Shown: one piece after another, positions 18,577-27,509 of the stretch
Layout of the letters: each line of letters starts with the position of its first letter
Position numbering within the stretch: the stretch's first letter is position 1
Origin: Flavobacterium cerinum
Lineage (GTDB): Bacteria; Bacteroidota; Bacteroidia; Flavobacteriales; Flavobacteriaceae
Reading direction: 5' to 3'
DNA length: 64,000 nucleotides
Assembly (NCBI RefSeq): GCF_024496085.1
Contig: NZ_CP101751.1
Location: 2,418,001 to 2,482,000, forward strand
Notes under the pieces: model-generated
Told to the model about the DNA's origin: nothing
The model's input: the letters and a program-made list of their open reading frames with translations, nothing else
The model's database searches: none
Position numbers and translations under genes: made by a program

Positions 18577-18778
18577 CTTCTCTAATATTTAAATTCTGTT
18601 TTATAGAGCAGTACCAGTTATTTGTTCTTAATTTTATATCTTGTTTATTTATAATGTTTTAAATTTGATTAAAAGCTGTACGATGTTCCAGAAAGATTTT
18701 TTGAAGCTCTTTTATAATGTTCGTTTGATATAGCAGGAAATATTAAATTTCGAAAGTAGGTTAAAAAATCACTAGATG

Positions 18779-18796
18779 ATTACGGTAAACCGTAAT
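18779..18796. promoter_or_regulatory. 8-bp palindrome, possible operator
   Basis: ATTACGGT, two bases, ACCGTAAT. It lies upstream of the two small frameshifted genes in an otherwise empty stretch (18577-18915). An operator for a defence-island regulator is possible, but no regulator is nearby. Confidence 0.3.
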
Positions 18797-18915
18797 TTGT
18801 TTTTTAGACGTTAATTTTGTTGAATATTTTTAAACACAAATGCCTAAAATTGCAATATAAGAGCTATTCCTTTATTTTGTTTAAATACTGCGTCACAAAA
18901 AATTTCCTAACGTAA

Positions 18916-18941
18916 AAATGCCATCGATTTTGATGGCATTT
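18916..18941 (-). terminator. Terminator of the restriction-modification pair
   Basis: A 10-bp stem (AAATGCCATC and its complement, six-base loop) lies about 50 bp after the endonuclease stop on the minus strand and runs into a T5 tract in that orientation. Confidence 0.7.
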
Positions 18942-18989
18942 CCTTAGAAAGATAAATTTTTGATTAAAGTATTTCCCCTGTTTACAAGG

Positions 18990-19925
18990 CTATCTTGGCC
19001 CCATAAATCTATCTCCGTTAAAATGAATCATATGGTCAGGCATATCCATTAACCAAACTTCGGTTTCCCAAGCAATATCATTTGTATGTTTCTTAAACTC
19101 CTTCATATCAGGAAATGCGGTTATATATACTTTTCCAACTGTACAAACCTTTAAGAGATCTTCTAGCTCGACAATTCGTTTTGGAGATACAGGTCCATGC
19201 GAAGTAACTGCTTCAATCAAAAATAACCAATTTCTTTTACTGTCATATATAACGACATCGGGCAATTTGCTATGTTGATTGATCGGAATACCTAATTCTT
19301 CAAGTCCTTCATTATTAACATACAAGTTCTTTTTTGCTGTGTCACCCAAATAAAGCAATGTACCACCGTTTGCAAAACGCGGGGCAAATTGCTCAACGAT
19401 TGCTACCTGAACTTCATTATGTTTCCCTGTTGAAAGTTCCAAAACATTTCCATCTGGAAGCGTTAGGGGAATCATATTTAGTTTTCTTTCTTTATTATAT
19501 ATTTCGGTCAACTTACCAACGTTTACGATAAAGTCCTCTACAGCTTTTTCCCAATCTATAGTTTTATATTTTTTGACAACTTCTAAAACCTCTCTGGTTA
19601 TAGCATAATGTGCTCTGGGGCTATTTACAGCTAAATCGGGTATATCCGGATTGTAATCTACAATTCTCGCTTGGGCGAATTGGTGGAGTACTTGTCGTCT
19701 AAAAGTTTCGCGGGTATTTGGAGCATACGATTTGCCATAATTTACGTTTACGAATGTCATAATACCTTTTGTGACACCCAAGCTTTGCCGCACAGCATTT
19801 TTCCAGTTGTCTTCTTCTTTGATATTGCAGATGGCTAAAAAGGTTAAAGCAGCCATTTCATTATACTGGGCAGGAGGGAGGCCTAATGTTCTTAATATTT
19901 CCTGTGCTTCTTGTATTTTATTCAT
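18990..19925 (-). CDS. BsuBI/PstI-type type II restriction endonuclease
   Basis: This 311-residue protein matches the BsuBI/PstI restriction endonuclease family in length and layout: a helical N-terminal specificity domain and a C-terminal PD-(D/E)xK-like core. The core is seen as KLPDVVIYDSKRNWLFLIEAV followed by SPKR, with the paired acidic residues Asp and Glu. Family members cut CTGCAG. It follows the methyltransferase by one base, so both are co-transcribed with the methylase first, which protects the host as the system is acquired. A terminator hairpin follows at 18916-18941. Confidence 0.92.
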   Translation of the reverse strand: MNKIQEAQEILRTLGLPPAQYNEMAALTFLAICNIKEEDNWKNAVRQSLGVTKGIMTFVNVNYGKSYAPNTRETFRRQVLHQFAQARIVDYNPDIPDLAVNSPRAHYAITREVLEVVKKYKTIDWEKAVEDFIVNVGKLTEIYNKERKLNMIPLTLPDGNVLELSTGKHNEVQVAIVEQFAPRFANGGTLLYLGDTAKKNLYVNNEGLEELGIPINQHSKLPDVVIYDSKRNWLFLIEAVTSHGPVSPKRIVELEDLLKVCTVGKVYITAFPDMKEFKKHTNDIAWETEVWLMDMPDHMIHFNGDRFMGPR

Positions 19926-19926
19926 A

Positions 19927-21495
19927 TTAATTCATTATTGCTTCTAATTCATAAATCTCGTTGATAATAGTATTTACATTTGCCATAGAGTAATCATTTG
20001 AAAGTATTATTCTATTTCCGATTCGTATAATGTCATCAAGGGGAGGAAGCCTCATTTCTCTTAGTTCGGTTGCACTTACATTTACATTTCCGTTGAAAAT
20101 CTGGAAATACGTGTCAAATAGTTCACTATTGAGTAAAGCACAAAGGCCAACCATTTCGTCTCTATTTAAATGACCATTCTTTCTATATATATAGTTTACC
20201 TTGTTTTCAACGCCGATGAAATCGGATTTTATATAATTACAAAAGTAGGGTGCGGCTATTAGACGACTTTTGTCATCTTTTGTACTGAAACGTCTTAAAA
20301 AGATATAATTCTTGTTTGGGATCAATATGGATTTCGAAGCATTTTCTAATCTTATATATTTTTCTTTGTCTTTGAACTCTTTTGGCCATTCCAAAATCAT
20401 TTTACCTACATTATGTAGCCAAAACAAAGGAGCTAAGAATACGGTTCCATTTTCATAATTGTCTTGGAGAAACTGTTTTGAACGAAAAGATACAACTGGT
20501 CCCGTAGAAATTTTGATATTAAAATCTGATAAGAAATTTTCCCATGACGAGACTAAGTTTAAAATGCTCTCTTCTTTGTCGCTAGTTGGTAAATGTAATA
20601 TCTTTTCTCTTGAAGAGAGATCTATTAGTTCGGAAGAATTAAAGTGCTTTATGACAGGTTCAGAAATATCGATTATACCATTGCTCGAAGAAACAAGAAC
20701 CCTTTTGTTAGGATCTATTGATTCCTTGATGGCTTTTATTATAACGGTCTCCTGTAGAACACTATCTCGGTTAAATGTGTCTTTTCTCGAATTGAATAAA
20801 TGTATCGTATCTATTTGGACTGTGTTAAAAAACAATTCTCTAAAAGCTTTGAAGTAATTGCCTGATGCGAAACTTCTTGGGGTTATAAAAATGAGCTCCC
20901 CTCTATCTGCAAGAAGTTTTGCAGCTATTCCCATAAAAATGGAATAAATATTTGGTTGTCCGCTAACGAGTTCTTTTGCCGCTATTGTTTTTACATCATC
21001 TTTAGCCAGTTTAAAATACGGTGGGTTTGAAATTATAAAATCAAATAGCTCACTTCTATAGTTTTTTTGTAGTGCTTTATAATTATCAAGAATAAAGTCG
21101 TATTGATTGAGTACATAATTTAATATAATATCTCTCTTCTTAAGCCAACTCTTAATATATTCTAAAACTCTGGTAGAAAAAGGAACTAAGCATTCGTCGG
21201 TTTCGTAGACAACTAGTTCAATTACTTCGATATTTATTTTTGTATTTACTAAATGTTCAATTAAAGTGCATGTTAAAATAGCTGTTCCGCAACCAGGGTC
21301 TAATATCTTGACGGTTGTGTCTCCCTCTTTACAATAGGATGCCATCAGACGTGCAATTGGTATAGGAGTAAAAAATTGACCGTTGTCTTTCTTATGTTTT
21401 GCGGTTACCTGTTTAGTGTAATAAATACCTAGCCTGTCTGCATATTCACTTGGCAATTCTTCGTTGAAAGGATTGATATTTATATTCTTTGTCAT
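19927..21495 (-). CDS. Type II N6-adenine DNA methyltransferase of the BsuBI/PstI pair
   Basis: This 522-residue gamma-type adenine methylase has a GQFFTP motif near residue 40, the SAM-binding DPGCGTA motif and the catalytic ISNPPYF motif, followed by the FITPRSF region. This is the order of the Eco57I/M.PstI group. It should modify the adenine of CTGCAG and protect against the endonuclease encoded one base downstream. Nothing is missing from the motif set, so it looks active. The start ATG at 21495 follows 155 bp of non-coding DNA that must hold the promoter; no control (C) protein gene is visible. Confidence 0.92.
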   Translation of the reverse strand: MTKNININPFNEELPSEYADRLGIYYTKQVTAKHKKDNGQFFTPIPIARLMASYCKEGDTTVKILDPGCGTAILTCTLIEHLVNTKINIEVIELVVYETDECLVPFSTRVLEYIKSWLKKRDIILNYVLNQYDFILDNYKALQKNYRSELFDFIISNPPYFKLAKDDVKTIAAKELVSGQPNIYSIFMGIAAKLLADRGELIFITPRSFASGNYFKAFRELFFNTVQIDTIHLFNSRKDTFNRDSVLQETVIIKAIKESIDPNKRVLVSSSNGIIDISEPVIKHFNSSELIDLSSREKILHLPTSDKEESILNLVSSWENFLSDFNIKISTGPVVSFRSKQFLQDNYENGTVFLAPLFWLHNVGKMILEWPKEFKDKEKYIRLENASKSILIPNKNYIFLRRFSTKDDKSRLIAAPYFCNYIKSDFIGVENKVNYIYRKNGHLNRDEMVGLCALLNSELFDTYFQIFNGNVNVSATELREMRLPPLDDIIRIGNRIILSNDYSMANVNTIINEIYELEAIMN

Positions 21496-21650
21496 AGATT
21501 ACAAAGTTAATTAAATATAGGTTTTTACATTCGTATGTGCGCGCTTTTCTTTTATGTCTAATTTCAGGTTATGATTTCAGCTTGCTCTAAATTAATCTCT
21601 GCCATTCGTTTCAAATATCCTTTTAGCATTGATTTTTTTAAACTTCATAA

Positions 21651-22475
21651 TCAATAGGAAATGGTGTCCAGACTTTTAAATTCTTCTATTGTTAAATTTC
21701 CAAGAGCAGAATGCCTTCTCCGTTTATTGTAAAAGTTTTCTATATACTCAAAAATCGATTCTTCTGCTTTTTTTCTGGTTGTATATTTATTGTGATATAT
21801 CAGTTCAACTTTTAAAGTCTTGAAAAAACTTTCAGCCACTGCGTTATCATAACAGTTACCTCTTCTGCTCATACTTTGTGAGATCTGGTTACTTTTTAAT
21901 ATGCGGACAAAATCTTTACAGGTATATTGGGTTCCTCTGTCTGAATGAAACATCAATTTTTGATTGTCAACTAAAGGGCGACTAAGCTGCGCCTTTTTTA
22001 AAGCGGTTATACTTGTATCTGTTGCCTTCATTGATTTGCTTAACGACCAACCTATTACTTTTCGGTCAAACAAATCTATAATTATGGTGAGGTATGCCCA
22101 GCCCTCCGCTGTACGTATATAGGTTATGTCAGATACCCATACTTCGTTCTGTCTTCCCACCTTGAAATTTTGGTTTAGACTGTTCTCCGCGACAGGATGC
22201 TTAGGAGAGGAAATAGTTGTTTTTTTGAATTTCAATTTTAAAATGCTACGCAAATGATGTTCCGTCATTATTTTTCCGACAAAAGACCGACATACTTTTA
22301 TCCCTATGGCTGCTAATTCTTTGGTTATTCTTGGACTTCCGTATGTGCCACGGCTCGAATGATATATTCTACAAATCTCGAATGTTATATAAACTTTGCG
22401 TAATGCTCTGCTGGTAGGGATCTTTTTTAGCCATTTGTAATAACAGCTACGGTCCACTTGGAAAACTTGGCACAT
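21651..22475 (-). CDS. IS3-family transposase OrfB (DDE integrase)
   Basis: This 274-residue protein has an HTH_21-like start and an rve integrase core. The DDE triad is visible as Asp in VSDITYI, Asp in FHSDRGTQY and Glu in [11 protein letters not shown], with the IS3-typical [18 protein letters not shown] tail. Upstream of its ATG the frame stays open back to the A6G slip site in orfA, so the working enzyme is probably an OrfAB fusion made by -1 frameshifting. The triad is complete. Confidence 0.93.
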   Translation of the reverse strand: MCQVFQVDRSCYYKWLKKIPTSRALRKVYITFEICRIYHSSRGTYGSPRITKELAAIGIKVCRSFVGKIMTEHHLRSILKLKFKKTTISSPKHPVAENSLNQNFKVGRQNEVWVSDITYIRTAEGWAYLTIIIDLFDRKVIGWSLSKSMKATDTSITALKKAQLSRPLVDNQKLMFHSDRGTQYTCKDFVRILKSNQISQSMSRRGNCYDNAVAESFFKTLKVELIYHNKYTTRKKAEESIFEYIENFYNKRRRHSALGNLTIEEFKSLDTISY

Positions 22476-22522
22476 CTTCTCGACGGGAAATATATCGCTA
22501 TTCTCCCTGATGAATTCATATC

Positions 22523-22813
22523 TTACCCGTCTCTCCTGGAGAAGATGCTTGGCACCTTTTTTAGAATATCGCGTTCGGTTTCTATATTCCTAACCTCCTT
22601 TCGTAATCTTGACATTTCCTTTCTTCTCTTATCCGGGTCGGAGGTTTTTTGTAATGTAAGTTTTTCTTTTCCAAGAGACCTCCTCCAGTGATAGAGGCAG
22701 TTTTTGCTAATACCCAGTTCCTCGGCCACGCGAAGTGCGCTTCCATATTGTTCGCATAGGCCGACCGCGAAGATTTTATATTCGGAGGTGTATTTTTTCC
22801 TAATCTTTTCCAT
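22523..22813 (-). CDS. IS3-family transposase OrfA (helix-turn-helix)
   Basis: A 96-residue protein with an N-terminal helix-turn-helix ([20 protein letters not shown]) and a C-terminal leucine-zipper-like segment ([18 protein letters not shown]). It binds the IS ends. Its 3' part overlaps the start of the orfB frame, with an A6G slip site at 22556-22562 located before its stop. Confidence 0.9.
   Translation of the reverse strand: MEKIRKKYTSEYKIFAVGLCEQYGSALRVAEELGISKNCLYHWRRSLGKEKLTLQKTSDPDKRRKEMSRLRKEVRNIETERDILKKVPSIFSRRDG
22556..22562 (-). other. Programmed -1 frameshift site A6G
   Basis: On the minus strand the codons read CTA AAA AAG. The A-AAA-AAG heptamer is the classical -1 slippery site of IS3 elements. 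After a -1 shift the frame continues without a stop through [16 protein letters not shown] into OrfB. Confidence 0.8.
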
Positions 22814-22890
22814 CTCTTAAAAATTTTAGAAATGTTACTCATTGTAAATTTAGAATAGCAAATCGTTCTTTTTTTATCTGATGGGCTGGC

Positions 22891-24342
22891 TCAGGAAGAA
22901 TATTGCCTTAGCTTTTTGTGGCAAAAAAGGTAGCAACTCCAAAAGGAGCAGTAGTCCCCATAACTACGAATAGAACTGAGGAATGGTTCCAAGTCAAAGC
23001 CTGATTCTATGAATTCCACAGTAGATGTATTTTGGAATAGGACAGTTCTATTTTTGATCAACTCAAACATCCTTGAGTTTTCTCCGTCATTAAAGTATAT
23101 TTTACATAGGCATTCTAGTGCGATAGTGTCATTCGGTTCAAAGTTGAGACGGAAAAGCATGAATTCTTTGGCTAAGCGTTTTTTTTCAGGACTTTCGTGC
23201 CACCTCTCGACAAAAAGATTCCTTTTAAGGTTAAGTAGGTATGGATCACCAGGATAGTGTGTCAGACCCTGCGAAAGGTAGAATTCACCCTTGCTATTCT
23301 GGTCAATTCCAAAGTTAGCAAAGGAAAGCCAAAAATAGCCAGTGCTGAATTTTGAGAATAGATCGGGATCTTCCATAACAGCCTTTTCAAGATATTTTAT
23401 ACCTTCATCAAAATTTTGCATTTCTCTTATAAGAGCAATTCCCATACTCATCAAAGCCGGGGCTAATTTTGGATTTATCGCAAGCGCATTTTTATAACAG
23501 TTTATTTCCTTATCGGTATCTCCTTTTTTAGAGTAGATCTCTCCCAGATTTTTCCATGCTTCAGCATAATTCGGATTTTTATCTAACGCAATCTTAAGAT
23601 GCTTTTTTGCCTCGTCATAATATCCAAGCCATCTCAATGTATTGGCATAATTATAATGTTGATTGTAATCTTCGTTTTCATCTAAAGATGACTTGAATAT
23701 TGTACTGGCCTCGAGAACCATTGCTTTATTTCCAGACTCGATACCATATTCAGTTAAAATAGATGCTTTGTTGAGTCTTATTGTACTGGAGTCTATTATT
23801 GCCAAGGCTTCATTAATATTTTTTAAGGCGTCCTTGTACTGATATAGTTCATAGTGGCAAAGTGCAATAGAATTTAGCAAATGGGCAGAAGGACTTTTCT
23901 TTTGAAGCTGATAGTATATGTGTAGAGCAGAAGTGAAATCGCCTTTGATAAAATGCGCTGATGCTTCTTTTTCCTCTATACCCATTTCCGAAAATGTGTG
24001 TTCTGGAAATGAATGAAGGAGAAATCTTCTGCTGAAGATTTCTTCGATATGGGAACTTATGGTATTCCAATCGATGGAACTCAATTTATTTGTGCTATTA
24101 AAAGATATGGTAAAACTTTTGTTTTTCTTAGTAAGATCTACCGTTTTCTCAGTAAACCAGCAATAATATGCTTCGTCATGTTCAGCAATATAGTATATTA
24201 TAAGAACTGGCTCAAGTATTGCCAGATATAGATTTATCGTTGACCTCTCAAGTTTGGCGGTGATAGGTTTTCCAGATGCTAACTTTGCATGCGATTTCAG
24301 CTGGACTGAAAAATTTTGTCCATTAATAAGCCCATCCTTAAC
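22891..24342 (-). pseudogene. DUF4365-TPR gene, 3' part (split by cassette insertion)
   Basis: This open frame has no ATG at its head; a TTG at 24084 is only an internal codon. Read from 24342 it gives the second half of a DUF4365 domain (KDGLINGQNFSVQLKSHAK, then SGKPITAKLERSTINLYL), a linker, and then at least five TPR units (for example YNYANTLRWLGYYDEAKKHL and AWKNLGEIYSKKGDTDKEI). The missing first half is at 25660-25798, beyond the inserted cassette. Joined at GTTA, the whole protein is about 530 residues. DUF4365 proteins are nuclease-like and often found in defence islands. Its end lies close to the IS3 element, so the C-terminus may also be altered. An internal restart could still make the TPR part. 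Confidence 0.85.
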
Positions 24343-24466
24343 GGGACGGGGCTTTGCGATGGTGGGGCAATCGAAGCACGTCAGTTGATGATTGCACTAA
24401 AGCTCAATAGTAGCACAAAAGTTGAACCTTTAACTTTCAGCCCCACTATTGCAAAACCCATGTTAC
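24339..24466 (-). repeat. attC-like imperfect palindrome downstream of kptA
   Basis: On the minus strand, shortly after the kptA stop, an AAC-containing box opens a long imperfect hairpin. One arm is at 24440-24466 and the other at 24339-24368 (GCCCCAC...GC on each inner side), with a ~70-base loop region containing a smaller stem. It closes in GTTA. This is the R''-L''...L'-R' layout of integron attC sites, ending at the GTT crossover triplet. The arms match with several mismatches and bulges, as attC arms do. Confidence 0.7.
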
Positions 24467-24480
24467 CTGTTGTTATTATT

Positions 24481-25035
24481 TTATTCGTCATTTTGTTTCA
24501 AGTATTTTGTCGGCACATTGTCAGTCAACCAAACACCATTGTCTGAAATGAAAAACTGAAAATTGTCATTATACATTTGTCCTGCAAGTACTTTAAATAC
24601 AAAAGGCTTTCCGTGTCTTTGTCCAACCTTAATTGCAGTTTCAATATCACTACTCAAATGAACGTGTTGTCGGTTTCGTCTTTCAAGTCCTGTGTCAATT
24701 ATTGATTGAACTGATTTTTCGCCTGTTCCGTGATATAAAATTTCGGGTGGTTTTTGATTTGTGTAACCTAATTCAATTTCAACTGAATGTCCTTGACTTG
24801 CTCTTATTTTGTCAAGCGTTTCATTAAAAGCAAATCTTTTCTTTGTATTTGTAGCAACGATGTAATTAAGCGTTTCTCGGTCGAACTTTATCCCGTTACT
24901 GTTTGCATTTTCGATTAACTCATCTACGTTAGTCCAACCATTTTGGTCTAGTTTAATGCCAATTGTTTTAGGTTGGTGTTGTAATACCAAACTTAAAAAT
25001 TTGCTTATATGTGTCAGTTGCTTATCGCTTGTCAT
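24481..25035 (-). CDS. kptA: RNA 2'-phosphotransferase (KptA/Tpt1 family)
   Basis: A 184-residue protein of the Tpt1/KptA family, which moves a 2'-phosphate from RNA to NAD+, giving ADP-ribose 1'',2''-cyclic phosphate. Family hallmarks are visible: SKFLSLVLQHQP and GWTNVDELI in the N-terminal winged-helix lobe, ASQGHS, LYHGT, and RRNRQHVHLS with the R-H-R-E type residues in the NAD lobe. I chose the ATG at 25035, two bases after the upstream stop, over a TTG four codons earlier. Bacterial KptA proteins often lack a tRNA-ligase pathway and may repair or modify RNA. Its place in a cassette-like insert inside a defence island is notable. Confidence 0.9.
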   Translation of the reverse strand: MTSDKQLTHISKFLSLVLQHQPKTIGIKLDQNGWTNVDELIENANSNGIKFDRETLNYIVATNTKKRFAFNETLDKIRASQGHSVEIELGYTNQKPPEILYHGTGEKSVQSIIDTGLERRNRQHVHLSSDIETAIKVGQRHGKPFVFKVLAGQMYNDNFQFFISDNGVWLTDNVPTKYLKQNDE

Positions 25036-25037
25036 AA

Positions 25038-25625
25038 TTATTTCCAATAGCTCATTAAATACTCTTTGATTTGGTTTCTGTCTGTTAAGTCTATTAGTTC
25101 AGAGCTATTCCAATTAATCAAAACCAATTCACAACTTTCGCCTAATTCGTAAAGAGCTTCTAAAATTTTGTCAAACCATTCTGTTGAAGTAATGAGAGAA
25201 GTTGAAATCCAAATGTTTTTTACAAAATCATCCTTGCAGTCGTAAAAAAAAGTAAAACAAGGCAAACTAAATGCATTTGAAGTCGTTTTTGAACATTCAG
25301 TTATTGTATAACCATCGTAACGAATTTTCGTTGCTTTTTCAAAACCCTTTTCAGTCAGCAACTTCTCAAAGTAATCAGTTCTTAATTCTTCGTTTATGGT
25401 TGGAAACGGCAAATCTTCTCTCATGAAAATATCTGTAAACCCATATTCGGTTCTTGTCTTTTCTGTGAACTCGTCAATTTGCTTTATTGATTTTTCAATG
25501 TGCTCGATGTTTTTTCTTGGAACAATTTCAATTTGACAATAGTCGTCTTCCCAAAATGAAGGCAAATTTTCGTCTTCATTTTGGGGGTTTGTGTTTCGTC
25601 TAAATATTTTATCAAATAGTCTCAT
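25038..25625 (-). CDS. Uncharacterised cassette protein
   Basis: A 195-residue soluble, acidic and aromatic-rich protein (opening MRLFDKIFRRNTN), without signal peptide or membrane segments. I recognise no family. The second half (FYDCKDDFVKNIWIS, SCELVLINWNSSELIDL) has the look of an alpha/beta immunity-type or SUKH-like fold, but that is a guess. It is the first gene of the cassette-like insert: its ATG at 25625 lies 35 bp inside the GTTA border, and it is followed two bases later by kptA. Confidence 0.7.
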   Translation of the reverse strand: MRLFDKIFRRNTNPQNEDENLPSFWEDDYCQIEIVPRKNIEHIEKSIKQIDEFTEKTRTEYGFTDIFMREDLPFPTINEELRTDYFEKLLTEKGFEKATKIRYDGYTITECSKTTSNAFSLPCFTFFYDCKDDFVKNIWISTSLITSTEWFDKILEALYELGESCELVLINWNSSELIDLTDRNQIKEYLMSYWK

Positions 25626-25659
25626 TGTCTGTTGTGGTGTGTCGCTCTATAATAGCAGG

Positions 25660-25798
25660 TAACAAGATCAATACAGAAGGCTATACCATAATCGATAGGT
25701 TTGTTGATAATCAAGTCTGCTGGCAGATGCTGTCGTAGGAATAATTCAGATCGGTGTTCTAGGCCGTGGTTTAGATGTCTCTTAGGATATTGGGTCAC
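25660..25798 (-). pseudogene. DUF4365-TPR gene, 5' part
   Basis: A GTG at 25798, preceded by two stop codons in frame, opens 46 codons with the usual DUF4365 beginning: PKRHLNHGLEHRSELFLRQ, then INKPIDYGIAFCIDLV. The Asp-Tyr-Gly motif is family-typical. The frame runs into the cassette-like insert at GTTA and continues after it at 24342. No ribosome-binding site is obvious, as is common in this phylum. Confidence 0.8.
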
Positions 25799-25881
25799 GC
25801 GTTGTCTTTATTAGTAGTAAAAATAGTAAATATAACTAAGCACCGTGCGTTTTTCAATTTAGACACAGGTATTTGAAAATG

Positions 25882-26493
25882 TCATTCTTCAAGTTCATCC
25901 AGTACCGACTTGATCTGCTTTGCGTATTTGCCGTAATAAGAGTTTGTCCACAGCACTATCGCCCCCATAAAAATGGAAATGGCTATAATGATAATGACAA
26001 ACAACAATATGGTTTTCTGTTCCGAAAGATTGATTATCGTTAGACTGTTTTTTTGCATTTTATCGTTAATGAAAAGCAATAGCCAGCAAATACAGAAAGG
26101 AGCCAAAAGAAAACCGAAAGCTTTGTAACGTTCCATGTTCAGGCGTAGGTCGGTATGTATTTCGAGCAAGGTTTTCTTTGCTGTTCCCGAGTATTTCTGG
26201 ATCTTGGTATAGAACTTTAAAAATGTTGCGAGATAATAAACGGCTACGACTGCAAATGCAGTGTAGGTGACATAGAAAATAACGGTGTTGGTGCGGTTAA
26301 AATCACACCAGTATGGAACAAAAGCGATAAATAGCAAAGCCAGTATCTGCGCATAGAATTCCTGGCGCATATTTGATTTTAGCTTGTCAAGGGGATGCAG
26401 CGAAGACTTCAGTTTATCAATGTTATGGGACAATTGGTAATCTTCATCATTTTTTTTCCAGTTTTTCTTAAATCTATCAAAACTCATGGCCAT
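25882..26493 (-). CDS. Four-helix membrane protein paired with the sigma factor
   Basis: A 203-residue protein with a ~45-residue charged cytoplasmic N-terminus (FDRFKKNWKKNDEDYQL) and four predicted membrane helices, near residues 50-65, 72-95, 125-142 and 160-180. It overlaps the end of the ECF sigma gene by 17 bp, so the two are co-translated. That position is typical for an anti-sigma factor, but no zinc-binding anti-sigma motif is visible. Function as sigma regulator is inference. Confidence 0.75.
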   Translation of the reverse strand: MAMSFDRFKKNWKKNDEDYQLSHNIDKLKSSLHPLDKLKSNMRQEFYAQILALLFIAFVPYWCDFNRTNTVIFYVTYTAFAVVAVYYLATFLKFYTKIQKYSGTAKKTLLEIHTDLRLNMERYKAFGFLLAPFCICWLLLFINDKMQKNSLTIINLSEQKTILLFVIIIIAISIFMGAIVLWTNSYYGKYAKQIKSVLDELEE

Positions 26494-26980
26494 TCTTTTT
26501 TAATATGATCTGTAATTTCTCTTTTACCCGGCTCAGTTTTACCCTTGCGTTACCTTCGCTGATGCCGAGATTTTCACCGATTTTTCTATGTGACAGATTT
26601 TCAAGATACAAGAACATAAGTGCTTTTTCTATTGGTTTAAGTGTTTGCAGTGCTTCAAAAAAAGCTTTTGATTGGATGTCTTTCTCATCGTTGTATGGTG
26701 TATCCCTAATTTCGGGAAAATTTTCGGTGTAATTGGCCTTTGGTTTCCTTTTTTCTTGTTTGATATAGGTGATCGAGGTGTTGACCGCTACTCTATACAT
26801 CCAGGTCGAAAATTTACTTTCGCCCCTGAAACTGGGATATGACTTCCATAACTGTATGATAATATCCTGTTGCAGATCTTCACGATCCTCCCGATTGTAT
26901 GCATACAATTGTACAATTCTGCATAAGATACCCTTATGTTTTTCAATGAGATCAATAAAGTGGGTTTCACTTGTATCCAA
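26477..26980 (-). CDS. ECF-type RNA polymerase sigma factor
   Basis: A 167-residue sigma-70 family protein of ECF size. Region 2 is seen as EDLQQDIIIQLWKSYPSF and FSTWMYRVAVNTSITYIKQ. Region 4 is seen as LKPIEKALMFLYLENLSHRKIG followed by a helix-turn-helix LGISEGNARVKLSRVKEKL. It is the first gene of a two-gene unit with the membrane protein at 25882-26493. Its target promoters are unknown. Confidence 0.93.
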   Translation of the reverse strand: MDTSETHFIDLIEKHKGILCRIVQLYAYNREDREDLQQDIIIQLWKSYPSFRGESKFSTWMYRVAVNTSITYIKQEKRKPKANYTENFPEIRDTPYNDEKDIQSKAFFEALQTLKPIEKALMFLYLENLSHRKIGENLGISEGNARVKLSRVKEKLQIILKKNGHEF

Positions 26981-27509
26981 TTTTAATTACGGCAATAGTT
27001 ATCGGTGTCGATATTTAGATTTAAAAGGTTTGGTTTTGTTGCAGTAAAACCAGGCAATTCCCGTAAAATATTTTGGTCTTAGGGGAAAGATTTTTTTAAT
27101 AATAAAAGGATGGGGAATAATGCAAAGCTAGTCTTTATCTAGTCTTTTTTCTTTAAGTGTTTCCACTGAAATTTCCATTTCATCCCTTATCTCGGTAAAT
27201 TATTTGGGTATTGGGTCTTGTGGTATTTGAGACGATATATGAAGATATAGCTGAGATAATGTATAAAATATAAGAGCTTCTGGTTTTCATGTAAACGTTC
27301 GGGCTGCGTTTTCTTTTGCTTCTCCTATGTTTGTATAATTTAATCTAAGTGAAGAAGGGCGAGAGCAGATTTTGCTTTAAATAGCCTTATGGTATATTCA
27401 AGAAAAGAGACTGCCTCCTCTTCTTTAACCTTTTAGAATCTGAACAGAATGTAAGGAATTTACTCATTATAATGAGTCTTATAACCAGTATATCCAGTCA
27501 GGAGAAAAG
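26981..27509. other. Gene-free stretch upstream of the IS110 transposase
   Basis: I see no gene in these 529 bases. They must hold the promoter of the sigma operon (minus strand) and the left end of the IS110 element. A perfect 16-bp palindrome (ACTCATTATAATGAGT) is at 27462-27477. Its TACTCATTAT part (27461-27470) recurs at 28772-28781 beyond the transposase gene, so these may mark the element ends. Confidence 0.4.

Larger units (their letters stand above)
21600..22865 (-). mobile_element. IS3-family insertion sequence (ends approximate)
   Basis: Two overlapping frames (orfA, orfB) with an A6G frameshift site form a complete IS3-type transposase. I could not fix the terminal inverted repeats by eye, so the borders are estimates from the gene positions. 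It lies between the restriction-modification methylase and the stop codon of the DUF4365-TPR gene, whose C-terminus may have been trimmed by the insertion. Confidence 0.75.
24339..25659 (-). mobile_element. 1.3-kb integron-cassette-like insert (two genes plus attC-like site)
   Basis: The insert interrupts the DUF4365-TPR gene. Its two borders on the minus strand both read GTTA (25660-25663 and 24339-24342). Deleting 1321 bp, including one GTTA, rejoins the host codons for IDLV and KDGL in frame. The insert carries two genes in the same direction and an attC-like palindrome at its 3' end, which is the build of an integron gene cassette. No integron integrase gene is in the window, so mobilisation must have been in trans. 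A 4-bp target duplication by another mechanism is the alternative. Confidence 0.75.

Noticed and set aside
21583..22865. Exact IS3 terminal repeats
   Set aside because: Only a weak match (TGCTCTAAATT near 21583 against TGCTATTCTAAATTT near the right end) was seen, too poor to define the ends.
24013..24231. Plus-strand 72-residue frame
   Set aside because: It is the antisense of the DUF4365-TPR gene, whose minus-strand translation gives a clear domain.
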